This document shows positions 17,856 through 26,310 of a stretch of 64,000 bases of DNA, one piece after another (positions within the stretch are counted from its first letter, which is position 1; each line of letters starts with the position of its first letter). The notes beneath the pieces are model-generated. The model worked only from the letters and a program-made list of their open reading frames with translations. It was not told the origin of the DNA and did no database searches. The DNA is from Paraburkholderia bryophila (GTDB lineage Bacteria; Pseudomonadota; Gammaproteobacteria; Burkholderiales; Burkholderiaceae): the NCBI RefSeq assembly GCF_013409255.1, contig NZ_JACCAS010000001.1, positions 806,001 to 870,000 on the forward strand, given 5' to 3'. The position numbers were made by a program, and so were the translations under genes.

Positions 17856-19082
17856 ATGTCTCACGTCGCTGAATCAGCGCAGTCCTCGTCAACGTCCGCT
17901 TCCGCCGCCTCGCTTTCGCTCCCCTGGATCACCCGCCTCGTGTCGATGGACACGGTCAGCCGCAATCCGAATCTCGGTCTGATCGAAACCGTGCGCGACG
18001 AACTGCGCGCGGCCGGTGTCGACGCCACGCTCACGCACGACCCAAGCGGCAAATGGGCCAACCTGTTCGCGACGATTCCCGCGCACAACGGCGAGACCAA
18101 TGGCGGCGTGGTGCTGTCGGGTCATACCGACGTGGTGCCGGTGGACGGTCAGCAATGGGACAGCGATCCGTTCAAGCCGGAGATTCGCGGCGACAAGCTG
18201 TACGGCCGCGGCACCTGCGACATGAAGGGTTTTATCGGCGCGGCGCTGGCGCTCGTGCCCGAGATGCAGCGCACGAAGCTCGCCAAGCCGATTCACTTCG
18301 CCCTCTCGTTCGACGAAGAAGTCGGCTGCGCCGGCGCACCGCTGATGATCGCGGACCTGATGAAGCGCGGCGTGAAGCCGGACGGCTGCATTGTCGGCGA
18401 GCCGACCAGCATGCGCCCGATCGTTGCGCACAAGGGCATCAACGCTTACGAGTGCTGCGTGCGTGGCCAGGCCGCGCATTCGTCGCTCACGCCGAAAGGC
18501 CTGAACGCGATCGAGTACGCTGCGCGCCTGGTCTGCTACATCCGCGACATGGCCGATCAGTTCCGCGAGCAAGGCCCGTTCGACGAACTGTACGACGTGC
18601 CCTTCACCACCTCGCAGACCAGCACGATTATCGGCGGCAATGCGATCAACACCGTGCCGGCCGAATGCAAGTTCCAGTTCGAATTCCGCAACCTGCCCAC
18701 GCTCGACCCCGAACCGATCTTCGCGCGCATCGATCAATACGCGCGCGAAACGCTGTTGCCGAAAATGTTGCGCGAGCATCCATCGGCAGCAATCGAGATC
18801 AGGAAGATCGCCGCGGCGCCCGGACTCGATTCGTCTGAACAAGCCGCGATCACGCAGCTCGTGCGCGCGCTCACCGCCGACCAGGACAAGCGTAAGGTCG
18901 CCTACGGCACCGAAGCGGGGTTGTTTTCGCTGGCGGGCATTCCGAGCATTGTGTGCGGCCCCGGCGACATCCAGCAGGCTCACAAGGCCAACGAATTCGT
19001 CGCGCTCGACCAGTTGGTCGCGTGCGAGCGCTTCCTGCAAAAATTCATTCACAGCATGTCTGTCGACGCACACGCACTCTGA
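17856..19082 (+). CDS. argE: Acetylornithine deacetylase (M20 family)
   Basis: 408 residues of the M20 zinc amidohydrolase family. Metal-ligand and catalytic motifs are intact: VVLSGHTDVVPVDGQQWDSD (about 88), GRGTCDMKGFIGAALA (about 120), SFDEEVGCAG (about 150) and CIVGEPTSMRPIVAHKGI (about 185). The dimerisation insert and C-terminal metal-binding part TEAGLFSLAGIPSIVCGPGD (about 350) follow. ArgE removes the acetyl group from N-acetylornithine in arginine synthesis. Many betaproteobacteria also use the ArgJ cycle, so this enzyme could act on related N-acetyl amino acids. ATG 17856 is chosen because the protein then begins MSHVAES just before the conserved region. A dehydratase-type gene follows 55 bases downstream. 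Confidence 0.88.
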   Translation: MSHVAESAQSSSTSASAASLSLPWITRLVSMDTVSRNPNLGLIETVRDELRAAGVDATLTHDPSGKWANLFATIPAHNGETNGGVVLSGHTDVVPVDGQQWDSDPFKPEIRGDKLYGRGTCDMKGFIGAALALVPEMQRTKLAKPIHFALSFDEEVGCAGAPLMIADLMKRGVKPDGCIVGEPTSMRPIVAHKGINAYECCVRGQAAHSSLTPKGLNAIEYAARLVCYIRDMADQFREQGPFDELYDVPFTTSQTSTIIGGNAINTVPAECKFQFEFRNLPTLDPEPIFARIDQYARETLLPKMLREHPSAAIEIRKIAAAPGLDSSEQAAITQLVRALTADQDKRKVAYGTEAGLFSLAGIPSIVCGPGDIQQAHKANEFVALDQLVACERFLQKFIHSMSVDAHAL

Positions 19083-19137
19083 AACCGAGCGGCACAAAAT
19101 AGGTCTTACTCGTACCGACATAAAACACCCACCCGCC

Positions 19138-20160
19138 ATGTCAACCGCCACACCGCAGCACACGGACCACACGATCGACGGCGAGCCGATTCCCACGCTC
19201 GACGACATCGCCACTCAGCATTTTGCGTTGGCGCCGTGGGTGACGCGAACGCCGGTGTTCGACCGGCTCGACTTCGCGTCGCTGGAAGGCACCGTGGTGA
19301 ACTTCAAGTTCGAACTGCTGCAGGCGGGCGGCAGCTTCAAGGCGCGTGGCGCGTTCACCAACCTGCTCGCGCTGGACGAAGCCCAGCGCAGCGCCGGCGT
19401 GACCTGCGTGTCGGGCGGCAATCATGCGGTGGCGGTCGCGTATGCGGCCATGCGGCTCGGCATCGGCGCCAAGGTCGTGCTGTTTCGCGCGGCCAATCCG
19501 GCGCGTGTCGCGCTGTGCCGGCAGTATCGCGCCGAGATCGTGTTCGCCGAGGACATTGCCGAAGCCTTCGAACTGGTGCGCCGTATCGAGGCTGAAGAAG
19601 GCCGCTATTTCGTGCATCCGTTCAACGGTTATCGCACGGTGCTAGGCTCGGCCACGCTCGGCTACGAATGGGCCACTCAAACGCCCGACCTCGAAGCGGT
19701 CGTGCTGCCGATCGGCGGCGGCGGGCTCGCGGCCGGCGTCGCCACGGCCATGCGGCTCGCGAATCCGCGTGTGCATGTGTACGGCGTCGAGCCGGAAGGC
19801 TCGGATGTGATGGGCAAGAGTTTCGCCGCCAATCACACGGTCAAGATGGGCCACATGCACGGCATCGCCGACTCGCTAATGTCGCCGCATACCGAGGAAT
19901 ACAGCTACGAGTTGTGCCGCCGTCATATCGACCAGCTCGTCACCGTGTCCGACGATCAGTTGCGCGCCGCCATGCTGACCTTATTCGGACAACTGAAGCT
20001 CGCCGTCGAACCGGCCTGCGCGGCCGCCACCGCGGCGCTGCTCGGACCGCTGCGCGAACAGCTGCAGGGCAAGCGCGTGGGCGTGCTGTTGTGCGGCACC
20101 AATACCGACCCGGTCAGTTTTGCCGCGCATATTGAACGCGCACGTCATAGCGCGTCATAG
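19138..20160 (+). CDS. Threonine/serine dehydratase-type PLP enzyme
   Basis: 340 residues of the fold type II PLP family. The cofactor lysine lies in QAGGSFKARGAF (about residue 66), the Asn-binding loop in SGGNHAVAVAYAA (about 90), and the phosphate-binding glycine loop in PIGGGGLAAGVATA (about 195). There is no C-terminal ACT regulatory domain, so it resembles catabolic threonine dehydratase, serine racemase and diaminopropionate-lyase relatives rather than biosynthetic IlvA. It probably deaminates serine or threonine to the 2-oxo acid. It follows argE on the same strand and may share its transcript. Substrate is not certain. Confidence 0.82.
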   Translation: MSTATPQHTDHTIDGEPIPTLDDIATQHFALAPWVTRTPVFDRLDFASLEGTVVNFKFELLQAGGSFKARGAFTNLLALDEAQRSAGVTCVSGGNHAVAVAYAAMRLGIGAKVVLFRAANPARVALCRQYRAEIVFAEDIAEAFELVRRIEAEEGRYFVHPFNGYRTVLGSATLGYEWATQTPDLEAVVLPIGGGGLAAGVATAMRLANPRVHVYGVEPEGSDVMGKSFAANHTVKMGHMHGIADSLMSPHTEEYSYELCRRHIDQLVTVSDDQLRAAMLTLFGQLKLAVEPACAAATAALLGPLREQLQGKRVGVLLCGTNTDPVSFAAHIERARHSAS

Positions 20161-20261
20161 TTTCCTGAATAGAAATCCGCTCATGGCTTTCCTTGTCAAA
20201 GGACTAGCCTATCCTTCTCAGGTTGGTATCATTCGCTAATCGATATCTGGGAGGAACCTCT

Positions 20262-20708
20262 ATGAGCATGGTCAAGGAATTCAAGGAATTTGCCCTTAAG
20301 GGCAACGTGATGGATCTCGCCGTCGGTGTGATTATCGGCGGCGCGTTCTCCACCATTGTCAATTCGATTGTTAAAGACCTGATCATGCCGGTTGTCGGGC
20401 TTGTCACCGGTGGCCTCGATTTCTCCAATAAGTTTGTTCGCCTCGGCGACATTCCGGCTAGCTTCAAAGGCAGCCCCGAGTCGTATAAAGACTTGCAGAC
20501 GGCAGGCGTGGCGGTGTTCGGTTATGGCTCGTTCATCACCGTGCTGATCAACTTCATCATTCTCGCGTTCATCATTTTCCTGATGGTCAAATTCATTAAC
20601 AATTTGCGCAAGCCGGATGAAGCCGCAGCGGCAGAACCGGCCCCCACGCCGGAAGACGTGTTGCTGCTGCGTGAAATCCGCGATTCGTTAAAGAATACGC
20701 CGCGTTAA
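20262..20708 (+). CDS. mscL: Large-conductance mechanosensitive channel
   Basis: 148 residues forming a pentameric inner-membrane channel that opens under membrane tension during hypo-osmotic shock. Present are the N-terminal amphipathic helix [16 protein letters not shown] and first membrane helix with the Gly-rich gate [20 protein letters not shown]. These are followed by a periplasmic loop, the second helix ([20 protein letters not shown]) and the acidic C-terminal helical bundle [29 protein letters not shown] precedes the ATG and fixes the start. The gene is single, ending in a strong bidirectional terminator shared with the convergent kinase gene. Confidence 0.97.
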   Translation: MSMVKEFKEFALKGNVMDLAVGVIIGGAFSTIVNSIVKDLIMPVVGLVTGGLDFSNKFVRLGDIPASFKGSPESYKDLQTAGVAVFGYGSFITVLINFIILAFIIFLMVKFINNLRKPDEAAAAEPAPTPEDVLLLREIRDSLKNTPR

Positions 20709-20750
20709 AGCCGGGGCCTCCGGCGTGTTAGCCGAGGCGCGGTTGAGTAG

Positions 20751-20789
20751 AAAAAGCCTGTTGCGATGAAAATCGCAACAGGCTTTTTT
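20751..20789. terminator. Bidirectional rho-independent terminator
   Basis: Perfect stem AAAAAGCCTGTTGCGAT paired with ATCGCAACAGGCTTTTT around a GAAA loop. A T-run follows on both strands. It separates the convergent mscL and hybrid-kinase genes. Confidence 0.93.
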
Positions 20790-20847
20790 CCGACCAAAAC
20801 ATCACGCGCCGAGACACGACGCAACGCAACACGACAAAGCAAAGCCT

Positions 20848-22821
20848 TTAAGCGCCCTTCTGCGCTTTCAGACTCACCGCGCTGTCGATCATCGCCTCGA
20901 GCTGGCCGAAGTTGACCGGCTTCGTCAGATGCGAAGTAAAGCCGGCGGCCACACAACGGCGCACATCCTCGTCGGTGCCGAAGCCGGTCAGCGCCACCGC
21001 CGGCGCATCCGAATGCTCACGGAACGCCTTGATGAAGTCGAGACCGGTGCCGTCGGGCAAGCCCACGTCGCTGACAATCAACTCGAACGTCTGCAACTGC
21101 GTGGCAGCCAAGGCGTCGTCCACGCGACCCACCACCGTCACCTCGTGACCCAGGCTGCGGATCAGTTGCGCCATGACCTCGGCGGTATCCTCGTGGTCTT
21201 CGATCAGCAGGATGGTCAGCAAAACGCCCGAGCGCACCTGGTCGGGCGCCACGACCGGCGGCGGAACGGCCGGCGCCGCCGCGGTCGGCAGCGTGATCGT
21301 GAAGGTCGCGCCGCAATGCGCGCCGGGACTTTGCGCGATCACCGTGCCGCCATGCACGTCGGTTAGCGCCTTGGTGATCGCGAGCCCCAGTCCCAGTCCA
21401 CCGAACTGGCGCGTCATATTCTGATTGCCCTGCTCGAACGCGTTGAAGAGCTTGCCGATCTGTTCCGGCTCGATGCCGATACCGGTGTCTTCAACCGATA
21501 TCTGCACCTGCATGCGTTCGTCGCGGGTGCGCAAATAGATATGGCCGCCGTCCGGCGTGAACTTGGCGGCGTTGCGAATCAGATTCCACAGCATCTGTTG
21601 CAAGCGTGCGCGGTCGGCCAGCACGTAGTGGTGCTGCGCGTCTTTATGCACGTGCACGTCCTGCTGCTTCACCTGAATCTCGCTGCGGAACAGTTCGAGC
21701 ACGCTGTCCATCACTTCGTGCACGTCGACGGTTTCCAGCGACAAACGCAGCTTGCCGTTCGCCACCCGCGTGAGGTCCAGCAGATCGTCGATCAGCCGCG
21801 CTTCGAGTTCGACGTTGCGGCGAATCATGCGCACGCTCGCGCGCGCCTGCTCGGGTAGGTCCGGGATCATTTCCAGCACGCTGGCGCCGGCCAGCACCGG
21901 CGTGAGCGGCGTGCGCAATTCGTGCGACAGCATCGCGAGGAAACGGTCTTTGGCGCGGTTGGCGTCTTCGGCGATCTGGCGCGCGGCCTGCTCCGACGCG
22001 AGCAGCCGCTCGCGCTCCTCGATCGCCTCGCGTTGCGAATGAATGTCCGTGCAACTGCCGAACCATTTGCTGACTTGACCTTCGGCGTCGCGCATGGCCA
22101 CGACGCGGGCGTCGAACCAGCGGTATTCGCCGTCGTGACGGCGAATCCGCAACTCGTGCCGATAGTCGCCGGCATGGCTGGTCACCGCTTTGAGCCAGGT
22201 AAGGCGGATTTCCTCGCGATCGTCCGGATGCACGGCTTCGAGCCACGCGAGACCGTACGAACTGCTGTCGGGGAGACCGGTGTAGTCGTACCACTGCTTC
22301 GACAGGAAATCGCAGTCGCCTGCGGCGTTGCAGGTCAGCACGAGGTGCGGCAGCGCCTCCGACAGCGTGCGGTAATGCTGCTCGCGATCGCGCAGCAGCA
22401 AGGCTTCGTCCGACGCGCGCTGCAAACGCACTTGCGAGAGCACCCGCTCGACGGCTTCGGGCAGGTAATCGAGGTAATCGCCGGATTTCGGCACCACGTC
22501 GGACACGCCCGCGCGCAACGCTTCGATCACGCGCGATTCGTCGGTAAAACCGGTCACGAGGATGGCGGGAATCCGCACGCCTTCCGAACGCAAACGGCGA
22601 AAGAAGTCGAGTCCTGTCTCCGGTCCGCTCAACTGGTAGTCGAGCACCAGCAGATCGGGCGCGCCGCCGGCGAGCCGCTCGCGGGCCGCTTCGACGCCGG
22701 CGCAGATCGCGACCCGGCAGCCGGCGCGTTCGAGCGACTTGCGCGCAAGCCGCAGGATGCCTTCGTCGTCGTCGACGACCAGCACATAGGCGGCTTGCTG
22801 CGTGGACACTTCTTCGGTCAT
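20848..22821 (-). CDS. Hybrid histidine kinase: receiver-PAS-kinase-receiver
   Basis: 657 residues with no membrane helix, so cytosolic. An N-terminal receiver domain (about 10-125) has VLVVDDDEG and phospho-acceptor Asp61 in LLVLDYQLSGPETG. A PAS domain (about 150-265) follows, with a PAC-like GEYRWFDARVVAMRD. The kinase core has LAMLSHELRTPLTPVLAG (phospho-His) and ATPase motifs NLIRNAAKFT, VEDTGIGIEPEQIG and GLGLGLAITKAL. A second receiver carries IVSDVGLPDGTGLDF. No output domain is present. ATG 22821 is used; GTG 22836 would add five residues. It is the last of three same-strand signalling genes, and the two receivers suggest it integrates phosphate from partners such as the upstream kinase. 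Confidence 0.88.
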   Translation of the reverse strand: MTEEVSTQQAAYVLVVDDDEGILRLARKSLERAGCRVAICAGVEAARERLAGGAPDLLVLDYQLSGPETGLDFFRRLRSEGVRIPAILVTGFTDESRVIEALRAGVSDVVPKSGDYLDYLPEAVERVLSQVRLQRASDEALLLRDREQHYRTLSEALPHLVLTCNAAGDCDFLSKQWYDYTGLPDSSSYGLAWLEAVHPDDREEIRLTWLKAVTSHAGDYRHELRIRRHDGEYRWFDARVVAMRDAEGQVSKWFGSCTDIHSQREAIEERERLLASEQAARQIAEDANRAKDRFLAMLSHELRTPLTPVLAGASVLEMIPDLPEQARASVRMIRRNVELEARLIDDLLDLTRVANGKLRLSLETVDVHEVMDSVLELFRSEIQVKQQDVHVHKDAQHHYVLADRARLQQMLWNLIRNAAKFTPDGGHIYLRTRDERMQVQISVEDTGIGIEPEQIGKLFNAFEQGNQNMTRQFGGLGLGLAITKALTDVHGGTVIAQSPGAHCGATFTITLPTAAAPAVPPPVVAPDQVRSGVLLTILLIEDHEDTAEVMAQLIRSLGHEVTVVGRVDDALAATQLQTFELIVSDVGLPDGTGLDFIKAFREHSDAPAVALTGFGTDEDVRRCVAAGFTSHLTKPVNFGQLEAMIDSAVSLKAQKGA

Positions 22822-22910
22822 GCGGAATTCTTTCACGGATTCGGATGGATCAGGTTGTCATGCGCGGCTTTCGACCCGCTTCATGGGCGCGGTGCTCGAC
22901 GGGCGCGGCC

Positions 22911-23402
22911 TTACGGCGCCCCGAGGCGATGGCCCGACGGCAGCTTCACCACCTGCAGGAAGAAGCCGAGCCGGCGCACGGCTTCGATAAACGCCTCGTA
23001 TTCGACCGGTTTGGTGATATAGACGTTGCACCCGAGCTCGTAGCAGCGCGCGATCTCGCGCGGGTCGTCGGTGGTGGTCAGCACGATCACCGGCACCGCG
23101 GCGGTCTGCGGCGATTCTTTCAGACGGCGCAGCACTTCGAAGCCGTCCACGCGCGGCATTTTCAGATCGAGCAGCACGACGAAGTTCGTCAGATCCTCGC
23201 GCGCGGGGATCGCCGTGGCGGGATTCGCGTCAGGGTCGACGACCGGCGGCGGACCGAAGAAATAGTCGAGCGCCTGCTGGCCGTCGCGAAACCGCACGAA
23301 ACCGTTCGATACGCCGGCACGGCGCAGATTGCGCTCGACGAGCGTGGCATGACCGTCGTCATCTTCGATCAGCACGATGCTGACCGTTTCCCCGTGACTC
23401 AT
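22911..23402 (-). CDS. Single-domain response regulator (Rcp1-type)
   Basis: 163 residues forming only a receiver domain: acidic pocket IVLIEDDDGHATLVERNL, phospho-acceptor Asp79 in FVVLLDLKMPRVDGFEV, the Thr in VIVLTTTDD and Lys in VYITKPVEYEAF. The extended loop before Asp79 (PPPVVDPDANPAT) is typical of the Rcp1 group that partners phytochrome-like kinases. GGAGAGCTT before the ATG fixes the start. It lies between a membrane kinase gene (130 bases upstream) and the hybrid kinase gene (89 bases downstream), so it is well placed to carry phosphate between them. It has no DNA-binding domain. Confidence 0.9.
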   Translation of the reverse strand: MSHGETVSIVLIEDDDGHATLVERNLRRAGVSNGFVRFRDGQQALDYFFGPPPVVDPDANPATAIPAREDLTNFVVLLDLKMPRVDGFEVLRRLKESPQTAAVPVIVLTTTDDPREIARCYELGCNVYITKPVEYEAFIEAVRRLGFFLQVVKLPSGHRLGAP

Positions 23403-23531
23403 AAGCTCTCCGTGCAAACAGGTAGCTGAACCATACCGCTTCTGAATTGTTCTAGTCGCGGCGTGGGTGATTGGGCGTAAGGTCAACACAGGCCCAACCC
23501 CACCGCCAGCCTCCAGACCCAACGCCCGGGT

Positions 23532-25142
23532 TCAATTCCGCGTGGGCTGTTCCGGCAACACCACGAAAAAGGTCGACCCGGCGCCTTCCGCCGACTCGAC
23601 CCACACGCGCCCGCCATGCCGCTCCACCGTGCGCCGCACCACCGCGAGACCAATGCCGTCGCCGTTCGCGACGTCGCCATGCAGACGCTGGAACGCGCGG
23701 AATACCTTCGACATGTAAGCCGCCGGAATGCCGAGGCCATTGTCGCGCACGTAATAAGTGCGCGTGCGCACGGCGCGCGGCTCGGACTCGTCGACCGGAT
23801 CGGGCTCCAGCGCGCCGACCTCGATGCGCCCAAGGCGCGCCGGGTCGAGGTAGTTCAGCGCGTTGCCGATCAGGTTGCCGAAGACCTGTTCGATCGCACC
23901 CGGGTCGCCCCATGCTGGCGGCAGTTCACGCACCGTGACCACCGCCGACTGCTGCGCGATCGCGCCCTCCAGCGCGTCGACCACCCGGCCGACCACTCGC
24001 CCGACGCTCACCCGCTGCCACTGGTATTCGAGCCGGCCGGCGCGCGAGATGCGCAACAGCGCGTCGATGATCGCGGCGGCGCGCGTCACCGCGGTGCGCA
24101 GATATTGCAGGGACTCGCGCACGTCGCCGTCGAGAATGTGCGTCATGCGTCGCTGCTCGCCCTGCGGCAGGCCGGCTGCGTCGACGATGCTATCGAGTTC
24201 GTCGCACGAAACCTGCAGTTCCTTCGAAAACCCTTGCAGGTTCACCAACGGAGAGCGCAAATCGTGCGACACGCTGTAGATGAACATTTCATTATCTTGC
24301 GTCTCCTGACGCAATTCCTCGTTGACGCTCGCCAACTCCTGCGCACGCGCTTCGAGCCGCGTCTTCAGCGTGGCCTGGTCGGCTTCCGCCGCGCGCAGGC
24401 GGGCGCCGGTCTGATGCAGCACCGCGTCGAGCGCGGCGATTTCGTCGTTACCCGACAGCGGCGGCGCCAGCGTGCGGCCGTTGCCTAGCCGTTCGGCATT
24501 ATCGGTCAGCACCTCCAGCCGCCGGCCGATGCTGCGCGCGAACACCACGGCGGTGGCGGCCCAGATCAGCATCGAGCCGAGCACCGCGGCGATCAGCGCG
24601 TATTGCTGACGTTCGCGCCGCCGCGCGAGCGCCGCCGCGCGCTCGGCGTCGAGCCGCGACGCCTCGTCGGCGAACGCCGTCAGTTCGTCGCGAAACAGCG
24701 CGATCTGCTGCGGCAGCGGCTCGGTTTCGAGCGCGGTGAAGTTGGCCGGGCTGCGCCCCGCGTGCAGCGCCTGCGAAATCTCGACGGTCTGCGCGCGATA
24801 AGCCTCGATCGCGCGCTGCATCTTGTGAACCCGCTCGACCTGCTGCGGCGTATCGGCCACCAGCGTATCGAGATTCGACAGCCGGTCGCCGAGATCGACC
24901 CACACCGCATGGCGGTCGATAAACGACGGATCGCCGACGGCCATGCCCGTGCGAACCCGCGCGGCCTGACGCAGCAGCGGGTCGACAATCGCCGACGACT
25001 GATAAAGAATCTGCTTGCTGTTGGAGACCCACTGCGCAGCCTGCGCTGTCTGCTCCTGGGTATCGAAGACGACGCCAAGAAGCGCCAGCTCGACCACGCT
25101 CGGCACGGCAATCAGCAGCAGACCCTTGGTGAATAATTTCAT
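23532..25142 (-). CDS. Membrane sensor histidine kinase with CHASE3-like sensor
   Basis: 536 residues. The first membrane helix is at about 6-26 (KGLLLIAVPSVVELALLGVV). A mostly helical periplasmic region (about 30-180) resembles CHASE3 domains. The second helix is at about 180-205 (YALIAAVLGSMLIWAATAVV), followed by HAMP and a short coiled coil (about 255-295). The kinase core YSVSHDLRSPLVNLQGFSKE, with NLIGNALNYL, RDNGLGIP and GDGIGLAVV, matches the Cph1-like group that uses Rcp1-type regulators. Such a regulator is encoded just downstream. The stimulus is unknown; nothing suggests a bilin or other light-sensing domain. ATG 25142 places the first helix at the N-terminus. Confidence 0.88.
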   Translation of the reverse strand: MKLFTKGLLLIAVPSVVELALLGVVFDTQEQTAQAAQWVSNSKQILYQSSAIVDPLLRQAARVRTGMAVGDPSFIDRHAVWVDLGDRLSNLDTLVADTPQQVERVHKMQRAIEAYRAQTVEISQALHAGRSPANFTALETEPLPQQIALFRDELTAFADEASRLDAERAAALARRRERQQYALIAAVLGSMLIWAATAVVFARSIGRRLEVLTDNAERLGNGRTLAPPLSGNDEIAALDAVLHQTGARLRAAEADQATLKTRLEARAQELASVNEELRQETQDNEMFIYSVSHDLRSPLVNLQGFSKELQVSCDELDSIVDAAGLPQGEQRRMTHILDGDVRESLQYLRTAVTRAAAIIDALLRISRAGRLEYQWQRVSVGRVVGRVVDALEGAIAQQSAVVTVRELPPAWGDPGAIEQVFGNLIGNALNYLDPARLGRIEVGALEPDPVDESEPRAVRTRTYYVRDNGLGIPAAYMSKVFRAFQRLHGDVANGDGIGLAVVRRTVERHGGRVWVESAEGAGSTFFVVLPEQPTRN

Positions 25143-25540
25143 GTTCGCCCGAAGGTCGAAGGGTCGGTCAGGCCGCGGCGGCTCGCGAGGACCGGTCGCG
25201 TCACGCGGTGCGCGCGCCGCCGCGATGCCGCAGCGGCGGTACGGCGCGGTGCAGCCGGACGGGCCATTATCGACGTGAATCCGAGATATTTCAACGTAGC
25301 GGCAAGATGCGCTGGCCCACACAAAAGTGACTTTTTTATTGATGCGACTTGTTTATTCGGCGCGTCGTGCGTCTATCATGGAGGCAGATGTGCTGGGAAG
25401 GGAAAGCGCGCGGCGAGGCGGTTCGGCATGATTCGTGCGGGAGGCGGTGGGGTCGGCGTAGCCGTCGAATCACCGTGAATCCGGCCTTGTCGTATGCTAT
25501 AAAAGATCGACGTGCGGCGCGCGAAGCCGGGAGTGGTCGC
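25143..25540. other. Intergenic region upstream of the signalling cluster
   Basis: A 398-base divergent gap between the membrane-kinase gene and the forward gene at 25541. It should carry both promoters. An AT-rich patch (ACTTTTTTATTGATG, near 25329) is the most promoter-like part. I see no gene, RNA fold or repeat. Confidence 0.5.
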
Positions 25541-26035
25541 ATGAGGACGCTGCGTTTCTTGCAATTCTTTTTCAGGCGAATTTTTATGGCCTTCCCGAAA
25601 AAGCGTAGGCGCGCGAAGGTGGACGGCGATGAGTCGTTCCTCGCGGTACTACGGCATTTCAAGCCGTTCGGTCAGCTCGACACCAAGATTGCGCGCGCTC
25701 GCGCGCAAGACGAGCCGGTCCTCTATGCGCATGTGCTGCCCGGGCTCGACGTGCTCTTATGCAGCGTGCGCGGCGCGCAACCGCCCTATCCGGCGCCGGC
25801 CGAATTGCGGCGGCGCTGCATCGAATCCATTACCAACGCGCTGGAACAACCGCTCGACGGCCTCGAAAACGGTGGCTACTGGTATGAAGCGGATGGCTTC
25901 GGCTTTCTGGTCTTCGCCAGCCGGGCGCGCGGCAAGATCCTGACGGAGTTCGGTGCAACGCGCATTGGCGGCGCCCGTCGCGGGGTGCGTCGGCAGGATG
26001 CGGCGGGAGATGCCGCACCGAGATCGCTACGCTAG
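25541..26035 (+). CDS. Hypothetical protein with very basic N-terminus
   Basis: 164 residues. The N-terminal MRTLRFLQFFFRRIFMAFPK is rich in Phe and Arg, then KKRRRAKVDGDES. The body (LAVLRHFKPFGQLDTKIARA, YAHVLPGLDVLLCSVRG, then WYEADGFGFLVFASRARG) looks like a compact alpha/beta domain, and the C-terminus is basic. There is no signal peptide. ATG 25541 is preceded by GGGAG at eight bases. ATG 25586, giving 149 residues, is the alternative and lacks a clear ribosome site. A good terminator follows. I do not recognise the family. Confidence 0.65.
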   Translation: MRTLRFLQFFFRRIFMAFPKKRRRAKVDGDESFLAVLRHFKPFGQLDTKIARARAQDEPVLYAHVLPGLDVLLCSVRGAQPPYPAPAELRRRCIESITNALEQPLDGLENGGYWYEADGFGFLVFASRARGKILTEFGATRIGGARRGVRRQDAAGDAAPRSLR

Positions 26036-26068
26036 GCGCGTCTCTCGTTCGAAACATTCAATAGCTGA

Positions 26069-26104
26069 CAACGCCGCTGGTTTCATCAGGCGGCGTTGCC
26101 TTTT
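26069..26104 (+). terminator. Rho-independent terminator
   Basis: Stem CAACGCCGC/GCGGCGTTG with a short loop, followed by CCTTTTCT. It lies 34 bases after the stop of the upstream hypothetical gene. Confidence 0.75.
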
Positions 26105-26310
26105 CTCGCTCGCCCTGATTGATCCATCCGCGCCCGGTAGCACCTGCGCGTATGCGCGCGGTGTGGCGGTTTTTGCTGGGCGTCAATGTGGTCAGCGCCA
26201 CGGTCATGCATCGGCGGTACGCTGATCAGCCACAGAAAGACCAGCGACAAGCCGCCGCCCACACTCCAGCTCAACCAGTCGGCAGGTAATAGCGTCATCA
26301 GCATCGACAT
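26086..26310 (-). CDS. Possible small membrane protein downstream of the AsmA gene
   Basis: 74 codons. The start overlaps the AsmA stop as TGATG, with GGGGAG at a good distance, so coupled translation is plausible. The N-terminus forms one hydrophobic segment (LLPADWLSWSVGGGLSLVFL, about 7-26). The rest is hydrophilic and His/Arg-rich (HRAHTRRCYRARMDQSGR) without recognisable pattern. The 3' end runs into the terminator of the opposite gene. The coupling argues for a real gene; the low-complexity C-terminus argues against. Confidence 0.35.
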   Translation of the reverse strand: MSMLMTLLPADWLSWSVGGGLSLVFLWLISVPPMHDRGADHIDAQQKPPHRAHTRRCYRARMDQSGRARKGNAA

